A stretch of DNA of 64,000 nucleotides from Geitlerinema sp. PCC 9228 (GTDB lineage: Bacteria > Cyanobacteriota > Cyanobacteriia > Cyanobacteriales > PCC-9228), in assembly GCF_001870905.1 (NCBI RefSeq), contig NZ_LNDC01000177.1, positions 1-64,000 on the forward strand, in the 5' to 3' direction. Below, piece after piece: positions 16,560 through 24,355 of this stretch. How positions within the stretch are numbered: the first letter of the stretch is position 1; every line of letters begins with the position of its first letter. Below the pieces are notes generated by a model. That model ran no database searches. It saw only the letters and a program-made list of their open reading frames with translations, and was not told the origin of the DNA. Both the position numbers and the translations under genes were made by a program.

Positions 16560-16680
16560 CAGTGTTCTCCTCTCCTTAGATTGCAGCGTCGAACAGGCAT
16601 ATTCCCGTAGCTGAGGGCGTCGGCTCTAGGGAGTTTGGTTTGAGACCGTCTTGTTGGTAGCCAGGCGGTCTCTTTTTTTT
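16560..16680 (+). ncRNA. Candidate small RNA ending in a Rho-independent terminator
   Basis: The ~120-base interval starts just after a good promoter and ends with the stem GAGACCG..CGGTCTC (16642-16648 with 16666-16672) followed by eight T (16673-16680). No reading frame of note lies inside. Pyrimidine-rich TGTTCTCCTCTCCTTAG near its start could be an exposed single-stranded region. It lies between the divergent genes upp and crtH. I could not match it to 6S, SRP, tmRNA or Yfr1, so the family is unknown. Confidence 0.5.
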
Positions 16681-16766
16681 GGATTTTGGCGGTTTTTGGA
16701 TTTTAGCGATCGCATAGCATTTTCCGCCCCAGGAAGCTACACTCTAGAATGCCTGTCATTATTTAG

Positions 16767-16926
16767 GCGTGGGAGCCTGGGAGCGTGGGAGCGTGGGAGC
16801 GTGGGTGCGTGGGTGCGTGGGAGCCTGGGAGCGTGGGAGATACAATTGGTTGTTTTATCCGATGCCCCGAAGCTCCGACGCCCCGATGCCCCGAAGCCCC
16901 GATGCCCCGACGCTCCGACGCTCCCT
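16767..16926 (+). repeat. Octamer-array repeat element upstream of crtH
   Basis: Two octanucleotide arrays flank a unique core. Left array 16767-16839 consists of variants of GGAGCGTG; core 16840-16860 is TACAATTGGTTGTTTTATCC; right array 16861-16926 consists of CCCCGACG/CCCCGATG variants. The left and right arrays are roughly complementary (GGAGCG.G against CG.CGCTCC), so a transcript could fold into a long imperfect hairpin. An inverted copy of the whole element lies after crtH. Confidence 0.85.
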
Positions 16927-16966
16927 CTACCAAAAACCTGGCGTTTTCCAACTTCAAAAAGACTCT

Positions 16967-18475
16967 ATGAGCGCAACAGCACGTACGGATTTTGATGCAA
17001 TTATCATTGGATCGGGCATTGGTGGTTTGGTAACCGCTACCCAGCTAGCAGCCAAAGGTGCCCGTACTCTGGTTTTAGAACGCTACCTGATTCCTGGTGG
17101 TAGTGCTGGCTATTTCGAACGCTGCGGCTATCGCTTCGATGTAGGCGCATCGATGATTTTTGGTTTCGGTCAGCAAGGCACCACCAATCTCTTGACCCGG
17201 GCTTTGGATGCAGTAGGCGTGCATTTGGAAACCATTCCCGACCCGGTGCAAATTCACTACCATTTACCCGATGGATTGAATGTGCAAGTTCATCGAGACT
17301 ATGAGAAATTTTTGCAAGAATTAACCGCTCATTTTCCCCACGAACGGGAAGGTATCAGAAAATTTTATGACGAATGCTGGCAAGTTTTTAATTGTTTAAA
17401 TTCTTTTGAACTACTTTCGCTAGAAGAAATTCGCTATTTGACGCGGGTCTTTTTCCAAAATCCCATTGCTTGCTTGCAGTTGGTGCGGTATTTGCCCAGC
17501 AATGTGGGAGATTTGGCACGCAAACATATTCGCGACCCGAAATTATTAAAATTTATTGATATGGAATGTTACTGCTGGTCCGTAGTACCCGCAGAACGTA
17601 CGCCTACCATTAATGCTGGTATGGTATTTAGCGATCGCCATTACGGTGGCATCAACTATCCCAAAGGTGGCGTGGGTCAAATTGCCCAAAAACTGGTAGA
17701 AGGTCTGGAAAAAGCTGGCGGTAGCATCCAATATAAAGCCCGAGTAACCAAAATTCTCAAAGAAGGAAAACGTGCTGTCGGGGTTCAACTAGCTGACGGT
17801 ACCATTTATCGTGCCCGACGAATTATTTCCAACGCTACCCGCTGGGATACCTTCGAGGGGCTGCTGCCGACAGAGGAAATGCCCCCCAAAGAACGTCGCT
17901 GGCAGCAAAATTACCAACCTTCCCCCAGCTTTCTCAACCTACATTTAGGCGTGGATGCGCGCGTTTTATCTGAGGAAACGGCTTGCCACCACATTGTTTT
18001 AGAAGATTGGGAACGCATGGAAGACCCGGAGGGCACCATTTTTGTGTCTATTCCCACTTTACTCGACCCGGATTTATCCCCCAATGGCTACCACATCGTG
18101 CATACCTTTACCCCCAGTTGGATAGATAGTTGGCAGGGATTAAATTCAAAAGAATACGAACAGAAAAAAGAAGAAGCCGCCGGTCGAGTTATCGAACGTT
18201 TGGAAAAAATCTTCCCCGGATTGGATGCCGGTTTGGATTATATGGAAGTGGGAACGCCGCGCTCTCACCGTCGCTTTTTAGGCAGAATGGATGGTACCTA
18301 CGGTCCAATTCCCCGCAAAAAATTACCAGGCTTGCTGACAATGCCTTTCAATCGCACTCCTGTTCCCGGATTGTATTGCGTTGGCGACAGTACGTTTCCC
18401 GGTCAAGGGTTGAATGCCGTGGCTTTTTCGGGATTTGCCTGTGCCCATCGGGTGGCAGTGGATTTGGGAATTTGA
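16967..18475 (+). CDS. crtH: Carotene (prolycopene) cis-trans isomerase
   Basis: This 502-residue FAD enzyme isomerises poly-cis lycopene to all-trans lycopene. The N-terminal dinucleotide fold is clear (FDAIIIGSGIGGLVTATQLA with GXGXXG at 15-20), followed by the CRTISO-type GGSAGYFERCGYRFDVGASMIFGF region. The C-terminus has the FAD-contacting GLYCVGDSTFPGQGLNAVAFSG. Length fits CrtH rather than phytoene desaturases. The frame is open to 16769 through the repeat array, but ATG 16967 matches the family start (MSATARTDFDAIIIG). The gene is bracketed by inverted copies of an octamer-repeat element and faces bicA convergently. Confidence 0.92.
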   Translation: MSATARTDFDAIIIGSGIGGLVTATQLAAKGARTLVLERYLIPGGSAGYFERCGYRFDVGASMIFGFGQQGTTNLLTRALDAVGVHLETIPDPVQIHYHLPDGLNVQVHRDYEKFLQELTAHFPHEREGIRKFYDECWQVFNCLNSFELLSLEEIRYLTRVFFQNPIACLQLVRYLPSNVGDLARKHIRDPKLLKFIDMECYCWSVVPAERTPTINAGMVFSDRHYGGINYPKGGVGQIAQKLVEGLEKAGGSIQYKARVTKILKEGKRAVGVQLADGTIYRARRIISNATRWDTFEGLLPTEEMPPKERRWQQNYQPSPSFLNLHLGVDARVLSEETACHHIVLEDWERMEDPEGTIFVSIPTLLDPDLSPNGYHIVHTFTPSWIDSWQGLNSKEYEQKKEEAAGRVIERLEKIFPGLDAGLDYMEVGTPRSHRRFLGRMDGTYGPIPRKKLPGLLTMPFNRTPVPGLYCVGDSTFPGQGLNAVAFSGFACAHRVAVDLGI

Positions 18476-18483
18476 TGGAGGAT

Positions 18484-18677
18484 GGGGCATCGGAGCGTCG
18501 GGGCGTCGGGGCGTCGGGGCGTCGGAGCGTCGGGGCGTCGGGGCATCGGAGCGTCGGGGCATCGGGGCATCGGAGCGTCGGGGCATCGGAGCGTCGGGGC
18601 GTCGGAGCGTCGGAGAAAACAACCAATTATATCCCCCAAGCTCCCAAGCTCCCAAGCTCCCAAGCTCCCAAGCTCCC
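18484..18677 (-). repeat. Octamer-array repeat element downstream of crtH, inverted copy
   Basis: Array 18484-18613 consists of GGGGCGTC/GGGGCATC/GGAGCGTC units, core 18614-18635 reads AAAACAACCAATTATATC, and array 18636-18677 is AAGCTCCC units. In reverse complement the core (GATATAATTGGTTGTTTT) matches the upstream element (GATACAATTGGTTGTTTT) at 17 of 18 positions, and the array types swap sides as expected for an inverted copy. It fills the gap between the convergent stop codons of crtH and bicA. Confidence 0.85.
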
Positions 18678-18684
18678 TATCGCT

Positions 18685-20409
18685 TCACTCGCTACCTACG
18701 GAACGATTGTTGCCTTCTACTGCGGTTATCACTGCCGCGTCTTGTGGAAATACTTCTTGGGATTTGCCAATGAGTTTCATGGCTTCCCGTAGGGCTTGGC
18801 GTCGGTCCATGAGTAGGTGGTCTGGTGGTAGCATGTTAAGGATACCAAAATCTTCCAAACGGCGTTTGATGTTGCCGGCAGCGCCGACGATGAATACTTC
18901 GCGGTCGTTTTCTACAGCTTCTTGAATGGCATTTTCAATGGCGAGTGAGGAAGTTACACCTAGCAAGGGAACGTCGCTGAGGTCAAAAATCAAGACCTTA
19001 TAGCGATCGATGGCATTGTGCTGCCGGGAAATAGCTTTGGATACACCAAAAATCATGGGACCGCTGAGATGGAAGAGTAGTACATCTCCTCGAGCGCAGT
19101 TTAATAGTTGTTTTTCTTCTTTATCTAAATTAATTTCATCATCGGCATCGGTAATTGCCCGCACATCTTTAGATTGTAACTTGGTTAACCGATCGATGGT
19201 GAGTACGTTGGCAACGAAGACGCCCACCCCAACGGCGGTAATCAAATCCACAAATACTGTTAGCAGAATCACTCCGTAGACAATCAAAGCGCCTTTCCAG
19301 GAAACTTGGTGTGCCCGTTTGAGGAAGCTCCAGTCAATGATGTCAATCCCCACTTTGAGGGCAATGCCGGCAAGAACAGCCATGGGAATGTCTTCTACCA
19401 ATCCCCTGGCACCAAAGACCACCACAATCAAAACGCCGGCGCGGGTCAATCCCGATAAAGCGGTACGAGCGCCAGTTTGAATGTTAACCACGGTTCCCAT
19501 GGTGGCACCGGCACCGGGCAAACCGCCGAACAAACCAGAAGCTACGTTGCCCAATCCTTGACCGATAAGTTCCTTATTGGAGTCGTGCTGGCTGCGCGTG
19601 AGGCTATCGGCAACGGTGGAAGTGAGCAAAGCATCGATGGCTCCCAACATGCCCAACACAGCCGCATCGACCACCATCATGCGGATCTGACTTAGGTCAA
19701 ACATGGGCATTTGCAATTGAGGTAGACCGGCGGGAATTTCCCCAATCCGGCGAATGCCTTCTGGGTCGGAAAACGCTACGACTGAGATGATGGTACCGAG
19801 GATTAAAGCGGTTAGCTGCGGCGGAATGATGCGACTTAGCCGGGAAGGCATGAAGAAGAGGATGGCAATGGTGAAAAGGGCCAAACCGGTCTCGCCGAGG
19901 TTCACATTACTAAAAAATTCTGGCATCTGCTGCAGGGTACCAATGACCCCGCCGCTGCTGTCGTGACCCAGAAATGGAGGTAGTTGCAGTACGATGAGAA
20001 TAAAGCCAATCCCCGACATGAAACCAGATACGACTGTGTAGGGCATGAGGGTGATGTATTGCCCCAACCGCAAGGCACCTAGGGCAATTTGGAACAATCC
20101 CCCCAGCATAACTACGGTAAACGCCATAGCCATGCCGTCGGCACCGGGGTTATTGGCGGTGAGGTTGGCAATGACCGCGGTCATCACCACGGTCATGGGT
20201 CCGGTGGGTTCGGAAATCAAGGTTGGCGTACCGCCGAATAAGGCAGCAAAAAATCCAACCAAGATAGCGCCATACAAACCAGCGGTGGCACCAGCACCGG
20301 AGGCAACCCCAAAGGCAAGGGCCATGGGAAGTGCGATAATAGCAGCGGTAACGCCGCCGAAGATATCGCCTCGTAGGTTTCTAAAGTGGATTTTATTGGT
20401 AATTCGCAT
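18685..20409 (-). CDS. bicA: SulP-family bicarbonate transporter BicA
   Basis: The 574-residue protein is a sodium-dependent bicarbonate importer of the CO2-concentrating mechanism in the plasma membrane. The start MRITNKIHFRNLRGDIFGGV and the following ALPMALAFGVASGAGA and GGTPTLISEPTGPMTVVMTAV segments are characteristic of BicA within the SulP family. Membrane helices run to about residue 415, then a cytoplasmic STAS domain follows (VLLFHLSGPMIFGVSKAI...LIFDLSDVPLLGVTSSLAIE). The frame extends to 20457, but ATG 20409 gives the family start. Some 70 bases upstream is a 10-bp perfect inverted repeat, a candidate regulator site. Confidence 0.92.
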   Translation of the reverse strand: MRITNKIHFRNLRGDIFGGVTAAIIALPMALAFGVASGAGATAGLYGAILVGFFAALFGGTPTLISEPTGPMTVVMTAVIANLTANNPGADGMAMAFTVVMLGGLFQIALGALRLGQYITLMPYTVVSGFMSGIGFILIVLQLPPFLGHDSSGGVIGTLQQMPEFFSNVNLGETGLALFTIAILFFMPSRLSRIIPPQLTALILGTIISVVAFSDPEGIRRIGEIPAGLPQLQMPMFDLSQIRMMVVDAAVLGMLGAIDALLTSTVADSLTRSQHDSNKELIGQGLGNVASGLFGGLPGAGATMGTVVNIQTGARTALSGLTRAGVLIVVVFGARGLVEDIPMAVLAGIALKVGIDIIDWSFLKRAHQVSWKGALIVYGVILLTVFVDLITAVGVGVFVANVLTIDRLTKLQSKDVRAITDADDEINLDKEEKQLLNCARGDVLLFHLSGPMIFGVSKAISRQHNAIDRYKVLIFDLSDVPLLGVTSSLAIENAIQEAVENDREVFIVGAAGNIKRRLEDFGILNMLPPDHLLMDRRQALREAMKLIGKSQEVFPQDAAVITAVEGNNRSVGSE

Positions 20410-20477
20410 AAGAATCGTTTGAGTACACAACAAATAACCGTTGGCTACAACCAACATTCCAAAATTTGTTGATGGAT

Positions 20478-20509
20478 ATCTATCAAAACATCAAGCATAT
20501 TTGATAGAT
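20478..20509. promoter_or_regulatory. Inverted repeat upstream of bicA, candidate operator
   Basis: ATCTATCAAA (20478-20487) and TTTGATAGAT (20500-20509) form a perfect 10-bp dyad with a 12-base spacer, 69 bases upstream of the bicA start. A second small dyad (CCCGA/TCGGG) follows at 20513-20532. Low-carbon-induced transporter genes are usually controlled by LysR-type regulators that bind such dyads; that link is inference. Confidence 0.5.
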
Positions 20510-20701
20510 ACACCCGATAGCAATATTTCGGGTTTAGGATTTGTGGTTATTTTTATAACTATACCTTATAAAGAAAATACAGCAACACCTGGAAAATAGG
20601 AGAGAAATTGCCAGCTAAGAAGCACAGATGGATGTTCGGCGTTTGCCAATAATTTCTTCTTTGTTTTTTTCTACTATTTCCATTGTCTAAAACAATCTAT
20701 G

Positions 20702-21808
20702 CTACTCTCCTGAGTTCCCATTTTCGGAGGGAACCACCAATTCTGGGGGAATGGGAGTGGAAATGGGGGAAGGCATGGGAGATTTTGGCGTTTTTTGGGA
20801 ATTTTTGGGGTCGGAAAGGGTTTCGCGTTCGAGGTTTTCTGGATCGGCGGCGCGGACTTCTTCCACTTGTTCTACTACAAAAATCAGTTGAAATTTTTGA
20901 TTCATTTCCCTTTGCACGAACTGTTCTACCAACAAAACTTGTTTTGAGGTGATGGGTTCTCTGGCAATGACATTTAAATGGGCGGCAGGAGGTGTTTGCG
21001 TCCAGTCGATTTCCGTTTTGACCAGATCGACTTGCTGGCCGACGGTGACGGTACGACTGAGTAAAATGGTTTTTAGGGTTGAAGTTAAATGAGCTTGGCG
21101 GATAAGCTGCCAAAGGCTCAGTCCTAGGGGAACAATAATGGCGGCGGTTAAAATGAGAGTAAGGCTTAAGGCCCGGTGTACGCGCCGATTTTCTACATAG
21201 TAACCTCCCAAAACAAAGACGATGATGCAGGCAAGGGTGATTCCCAACAGGTTGGTGATATAGAGGAGAAAGGCACCACCGGTGTTCGACCAGTTGCCTT
21301 GGGAGAGGTTTAACCCTACAACGCACAGGGGAGGCATGAGGGCGACGGAAATGGCGGTTCCGGCGAGGGCATCGTTGATTTCCGGGCGAATTTTGGCGAA
21401 ACCACTGACTACGCCAGCTGCGATCGCGACGCCTAAATCGAATAAGTTGGGACGAATGCGGGATACAATTTCGGAACCAAACTCGGATTCGGGAATGCCA
21501 ACGATTCTACCGACGATCCAAGCAATGCCAATCCCTGCGATCGCGCCTACAATAATAGAAATAATACTTTTTTGAAATAGAGAAATATCCCCTTCCAAAG
21601 CTGCTAGGGACAACCCCCGCAAGGGGAGCATGAGCGGGGCAATAATCATAGCACCAATAATAACAGCAGGACTGTTCACCAACAATCCCAAAGAAGCAAT
21701 CACCGCAGAAGCAAAGGTTAATACCAGGTAGTTGGCATTGGTTTCGGCTTCTTGCATGAGGCTTTGGCGTAGTTGGGTTAGTTCTTCCTGGGAGACTTTG
21801 GAAATCAT
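20702..21808 (-). CDS. DUF389 family membrane protein
   Basis: This 368-residue protein matches the DUF389 (TIGR00341/TIGR00271-type) family: NANYLVLTFASAVIASLGLLVNSPAVIIGAMIIAPLMLPLRGLSLA, then helices containing GIGIAWIVG, GVASGFAKI-like GVVSGFAKIRPEINDALAGTAISVALMPPLCVVGLNLSQGNW. The last ~170 residues are soluble, possibly cytoplasmic, ending in a Pro-rich tail. The function of the family is not established. It starts 31 bases after the substrate-binding protein gene of the betaine-type ABC transporter on the same strand, which suggests co-transcription with an osmotic-stress cluster. Confidence 0.85.
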   Translation of the reverse strand: MISKVSQEELTQLRQSLMQEAETNANYLVLTFASAVIASLGLLVNSPAVIIGAMIIAPLMLPLRGLSLAALEGDISLFQKSIISIIVGAIAGIGIAWIVGRIVGIPESEFGSEIVSRIRPNLFDLGVAIAAGVVSGFAKIRPEINDALAGTAISVALMPPLCVVGLNLSQGNWSNTGGAFLLYITNLLGITLACIIVFVLGGYYVENRRVHRALSLTLILTAAIIVPLGLSLWQLIRQAHLTSTLKTILLSRTVTVGQQVDLVKTEIDWTQTPPAAHLNVIAREPITSKQVLLVEQFVQREMNQKFQLIFVVEQVEEVRAADPENLERETLSDPKNSQKTPKSPMPSPISTPIPPELVVPSENGNSGE

Positions 21809-21839
21809 GAGTAATTCTCGCGATTTACCGAAAAAGTGG

Positions 21840-22769
21840 CTACGGCTTGACCAATCCTGAAGACTGCAAAAACTCTGCAGCTACTGCTTTCGCCGTCCGG
21901 TTTTCTACATCAACAGCATAATTCATTTGTTGCATTTTTTCAGCAGAAATTTTGCCAGCCAATAAGTTTATCGCCTGTCGCAGTTGTGGGTATTTTTCCA
22001 ATGTATCTTGCCGTACTAAGGGAACAGCTTCGTAGGGAGGAAAATAATTTTTATTATCTTCTAAAATTGTTAGATCGAATTTTTGAATCAAGCCATCTGT
22101 AGAATTGCCAGCTACTAAATCGACCCGCTTTTCGACTAAAGCTTGATAAATTAATCCCAACTCCATCAATTTAGGGTCGTTTTGAAATTCCAAATCGTAG
22201 GTTTCGACCAATCCGGAATAACCATCTTCCCGTTCCACAAATTCATAGCCAAAACCTGGGGTCCACTGGGATGTATATTCGGCCGCATCGGAAATGGTTT
22301 CCAGATTGTATTGTTGGGCATCTTCTTGACGAATGACAATGGCAAAGGTATTGTTAAAACCTAAAGGAGACATAACTTCGATGCCAAACTGATTTTGATA
22401 GGTATCTTTGACAGTTTGGTAAACTTTTTGGGCGTTGGCATTGGTATCTTTTTCTAAAATTGCCTGTAGGGAAGTGCCGGTGTATTCGACATAAGTATCA
22501 ATTTCGCCGGATTTGATGCCTTCGTGGCAAATAAACGTGCCGCCGAGATTGAGTTTGCGTTGGACGTTGAGGTTGGTAAAATTTTCAATTTGCTGGGAGA
22601 GAATTTCCCCTAAAATAATTTGTTCGGTAAAGTTTTTTGAAGCAACCACGACAGTTTTGCTAGCGCGATCGCTAAAAGTTTGACATCCCGCGATCGCAAA
22701 AGCAAGCAACAATCCAGCCATTCCCCAAGCAAAAATCCGTTGGTATAGGTTTTTCCAGTTCAATTTCAA
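21840..22769 (-). CDS. Betaine/choline-type ABC transporter, substrate-binding lipoprotein (OpuC/OsmF family)
   Basis: This 309-residue protein has a lipoprotein signal with lipobox AIAGC (Cys 29). The mature part follows the OpuAC/ProX fold: VVVASKNFTEQIILGEILSQQIE, LGGTFICHEGIKSGEIDTYVEYTGTSLQAIL, and a second lobe with GNSTDGLIQKFDL. Such proteins bind quaternary ammonium osmolytes in the periplasm and deliver them to the permease. Its start overlaps the permease stop (ATGA-type overlap of 4 bases, 22766-22769), so the two are coupled. The exact ligand cannot be read from the sequence; glycine betaine, choline or related compounds are likely. Confidence 0.88.
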   Translation of the reverse strand: MKLNWKNLYQRIFAWGMAGLLLAFAIAGCQTFSDRASKTVVVASKNFTEQIILGEILSQQIENFTNLNVQRKLNLGGTFICHEGIKSGEIDTYVEYTGTSLQAILEKDTNANAQKVYQTVKDTYQNQFGIEVMSPLGFNNTFAIVIRQEDAQQYNLETISDAAEYTSQWTPGFGYEFVEREDGYSGLVETYDLEFQNDPKLMELGLIYQALVEKRVDLVAGNSTDGLIQKFDLTILEDNKNYFPPYEAVPLVRQDTLEKYPQLRQAINLLAGKISAEKMQQMNYAVDVENRTAKAVAAEFLQSSGLVKP

Positions 22770-23416
22770 TTCCCCCTTTTGGATACAAATTGACGTTCTA
22801 TCCTACCAAGAATAAAATCCACCAGCAATGCCATGAAAGCAGCCGGAATGGCACCAGCTAAAATTTGGGGTGGGTTGGCGCGGGAAAGTCCTTGAAAAAT
22901 TAAAGATCCCAAACCACCAGCACCAATGGCGGCGGAAATTGTCGCCGTTCCAATGGCAATAACTGTTGCTACACGTACCCCTGCCAAAATGACACCCATC
23001 GCCAGGGGAATTTCTACTTGCCATAACAATTGCCAATCGGTCATTCCCATGCCTTTGCCAGCTTCGCGAATGGAAGGATCGACGCTGGTAATGCCGGCGT
23101 AGGTATTGCGGATAATTGGTAGCAAAGAATAAAGCATTAGAGCTAAAATAGCGGGTCTGGCACCAATACCGCCAACCAAGGGAACGGAAATTAAAAATCC
23201 AAATAGCGCCAAACTGGGAACGGTTTGAAAAATATTAGCAAGTCCCAAGATAATGCGGGATAGTTTGGGTTGGCGGGTAATGACAATTCCCAAGGGAATG
23301 CCAATACCAATGGCGATAACAGTGGAAATGCCAACCAGTACCAAATGTTCTCCTGTATGTTGGAGCATTTGGTCGCTATATCGCCATAGAAATAATTCTG
23401 GTTCGGTTTCATTCAT
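22766..23416 (-). CDS. Betaine/choline-type ABC transporter, permease
   Basis: The 216-residue integral membrane protein has five to six hydrophobic segments and the binding-protein-dependent permease signature (GIPLGIVITRQPKLSRIILGLANIFQTVPSLALFGFLI, then the EAA-like loop SIREAGKGMGMTDWQLLWQVEIPLAMGVILAGVRVA). The FQTVPSLAL segment is typical of the OpuBB/YehW type. ATG 23416 is preferred over 23455 because the membrane domain starts close behind. It lies between the ATPase gene upstream and the binding-protein gene downstream. Confidence 0.88.
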   Translation of the reverse strand: MNETEPELFLWRYSDQMLQHTGEHLVLVGISTVIAIGIGIPLGIVITRQPKLSRIILGLANIFQTVPSLALFGFLISVPLVGGIGARPAILALMLYSLLPIIRNTYAGITSVDPSIREAGKGMGMTDWQLLWQVEIPLAMGVILAGVRVATVIAIGTATISAAIGAGGLGSLIFQGLSRANPPQILAGAIPAAFMALLVDFILGRIERQFVSKRGN

Positions 23417-23510
23417 GGCTACGATTTTGGTGGTTTTTGGTGGGAAATTGCTCAATAACTACATGCAAGGCTTGATTTTTGGTTGCAAGTTTGATATTAT
23501 CTTTTATAGA

Positions 23511-24305
23511 TTACGATCGCTTGTATTGCTGCAGCGTTTTTTCGACAGCATACAAACAGCGAGTAAAAGCACGTGCTTGGTCATCTTGCGATCGCAAAAA
23601 TTCTTCTGGCGTACACAGCGTGACCAGTTCTCCTGCTTTCATCAAACCGATGCGCGTGGCTAGGGTAAATGCTTCTTGAATGTCGTGGGTAACGAAAACC
23701 ACGGTTTTGCCTAACTGTTGCTGCAAGCGAGCAAACTCTTGTTGCAATTCTACCCGGGTAATCGGATCGAGAGCGCCAAATGGTTCGTCCATGAGTAACA
23801 ACGGTGGATCGGCAGCCAACGCTCTTGCCACGCCGACACGCTGTCTTTGACCGCCAGAAAGTTGGTGGGGATAGCGATCGCAAAACCGACTGGCTTCCAT
23901 TCCTACCAATTCTAGCAGTTGTTCTACCCGAGAACGCACGCGATCGCGGGACCAACCTTGCAATTTTGGCACCAATCCCACATTTTGAGCGACCGTAAAG
24001 TGAGGAAACAATCCCACATCTTGAATCGCATACCCGATATGCCGTCGCAGTTGGATGGGATGCCAATGGGTGGTTGGTTTGCCTTCTACCAAAATTTCTC
24101 CCTGGGTGGGAACCAGCAAATGGTTGATGGTTTTCAGGGTGGTGGTTTTGCCGCTGCCGCTACGTCCTAACAATACCAAAGTTTCGCCGCGCTGGATATA
24201 GAAAGTAAGGTTGCGAATCAGAAAGCGACGGCGGATTTGGTAGCTAACTTGGTGAAATTCTACAATGTTGGTTTGGGAGTTCCTGTCGGTGGGAATGGCA
24301 CTCAT
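23511..24305 (-). CDS. Betaine/choline-type ABC transporter, ATP-binding subunit
   Basis: This 264-residue ABC ATPase has Walker A GRSGSGKTT (47-55), Q-loop YAIQDVGLFPHFTV, signature LSGGQRQR (149-156), Walker B LLLMDEP (169-175) and the H-loop VFVTHDIQEAF. The order and the QDVGLFPH segment match OpuCA/OpuBA-type osmolyte importers. There is no C-terminal CBS domain pair, so it is shorter than some OpuCA proteins that sense ionic strength through CBS. It heads the transporter triplet (ATPase, permease, binding protein) and follows the MscS-like gene by 50 bases. Confidence 0.9.
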   Translation of the reverse strand: MSAIPTDRNSQTNIVEFHQVSYQIRRRFLIRNLTFYIQRGETLVLLGRSGSGKTTTLKTINHLLVPTQGEILVEGKPTTHWHPIQLRRHIGYAIQDVGLFPHFTVAQNVGLVPKLQGWSRDRVRSRVEQLLELVGMEASRFCDRYPHQLSGGQRQRVGVARALAADPPLLLMDEPFGALDPITRVELQQEFARLQQQLGKTVVFVTHDIQEAFTLATRIGLMKAGELVTLCTPEEFLRSQDDQARAFTRCLYAVEKTLQQYKRS

Positions 24306-24355
24306 TTGGCAAGAGAACTAGGTTGCATGAGAACTTGTGCTGTTTGTGCTGCAAG

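Noticed and set aside
16560-16680. Assignment of the small RNA as 6S, SRP RNA or Yfr1
   Set aside because: Characteristic motifs (GGTCAGGTCCGGAAGG for SRP, ACTCCTCACAC for Yfr1) are missing.
18130-18925. Plus-strand frames of 119-220 codons over the 3' end of crtH and the octamer array
   Set aside because: Low-complexity translation of the GGGGCGTC repeats (GASERRGVGAS); overlaps firm genes.
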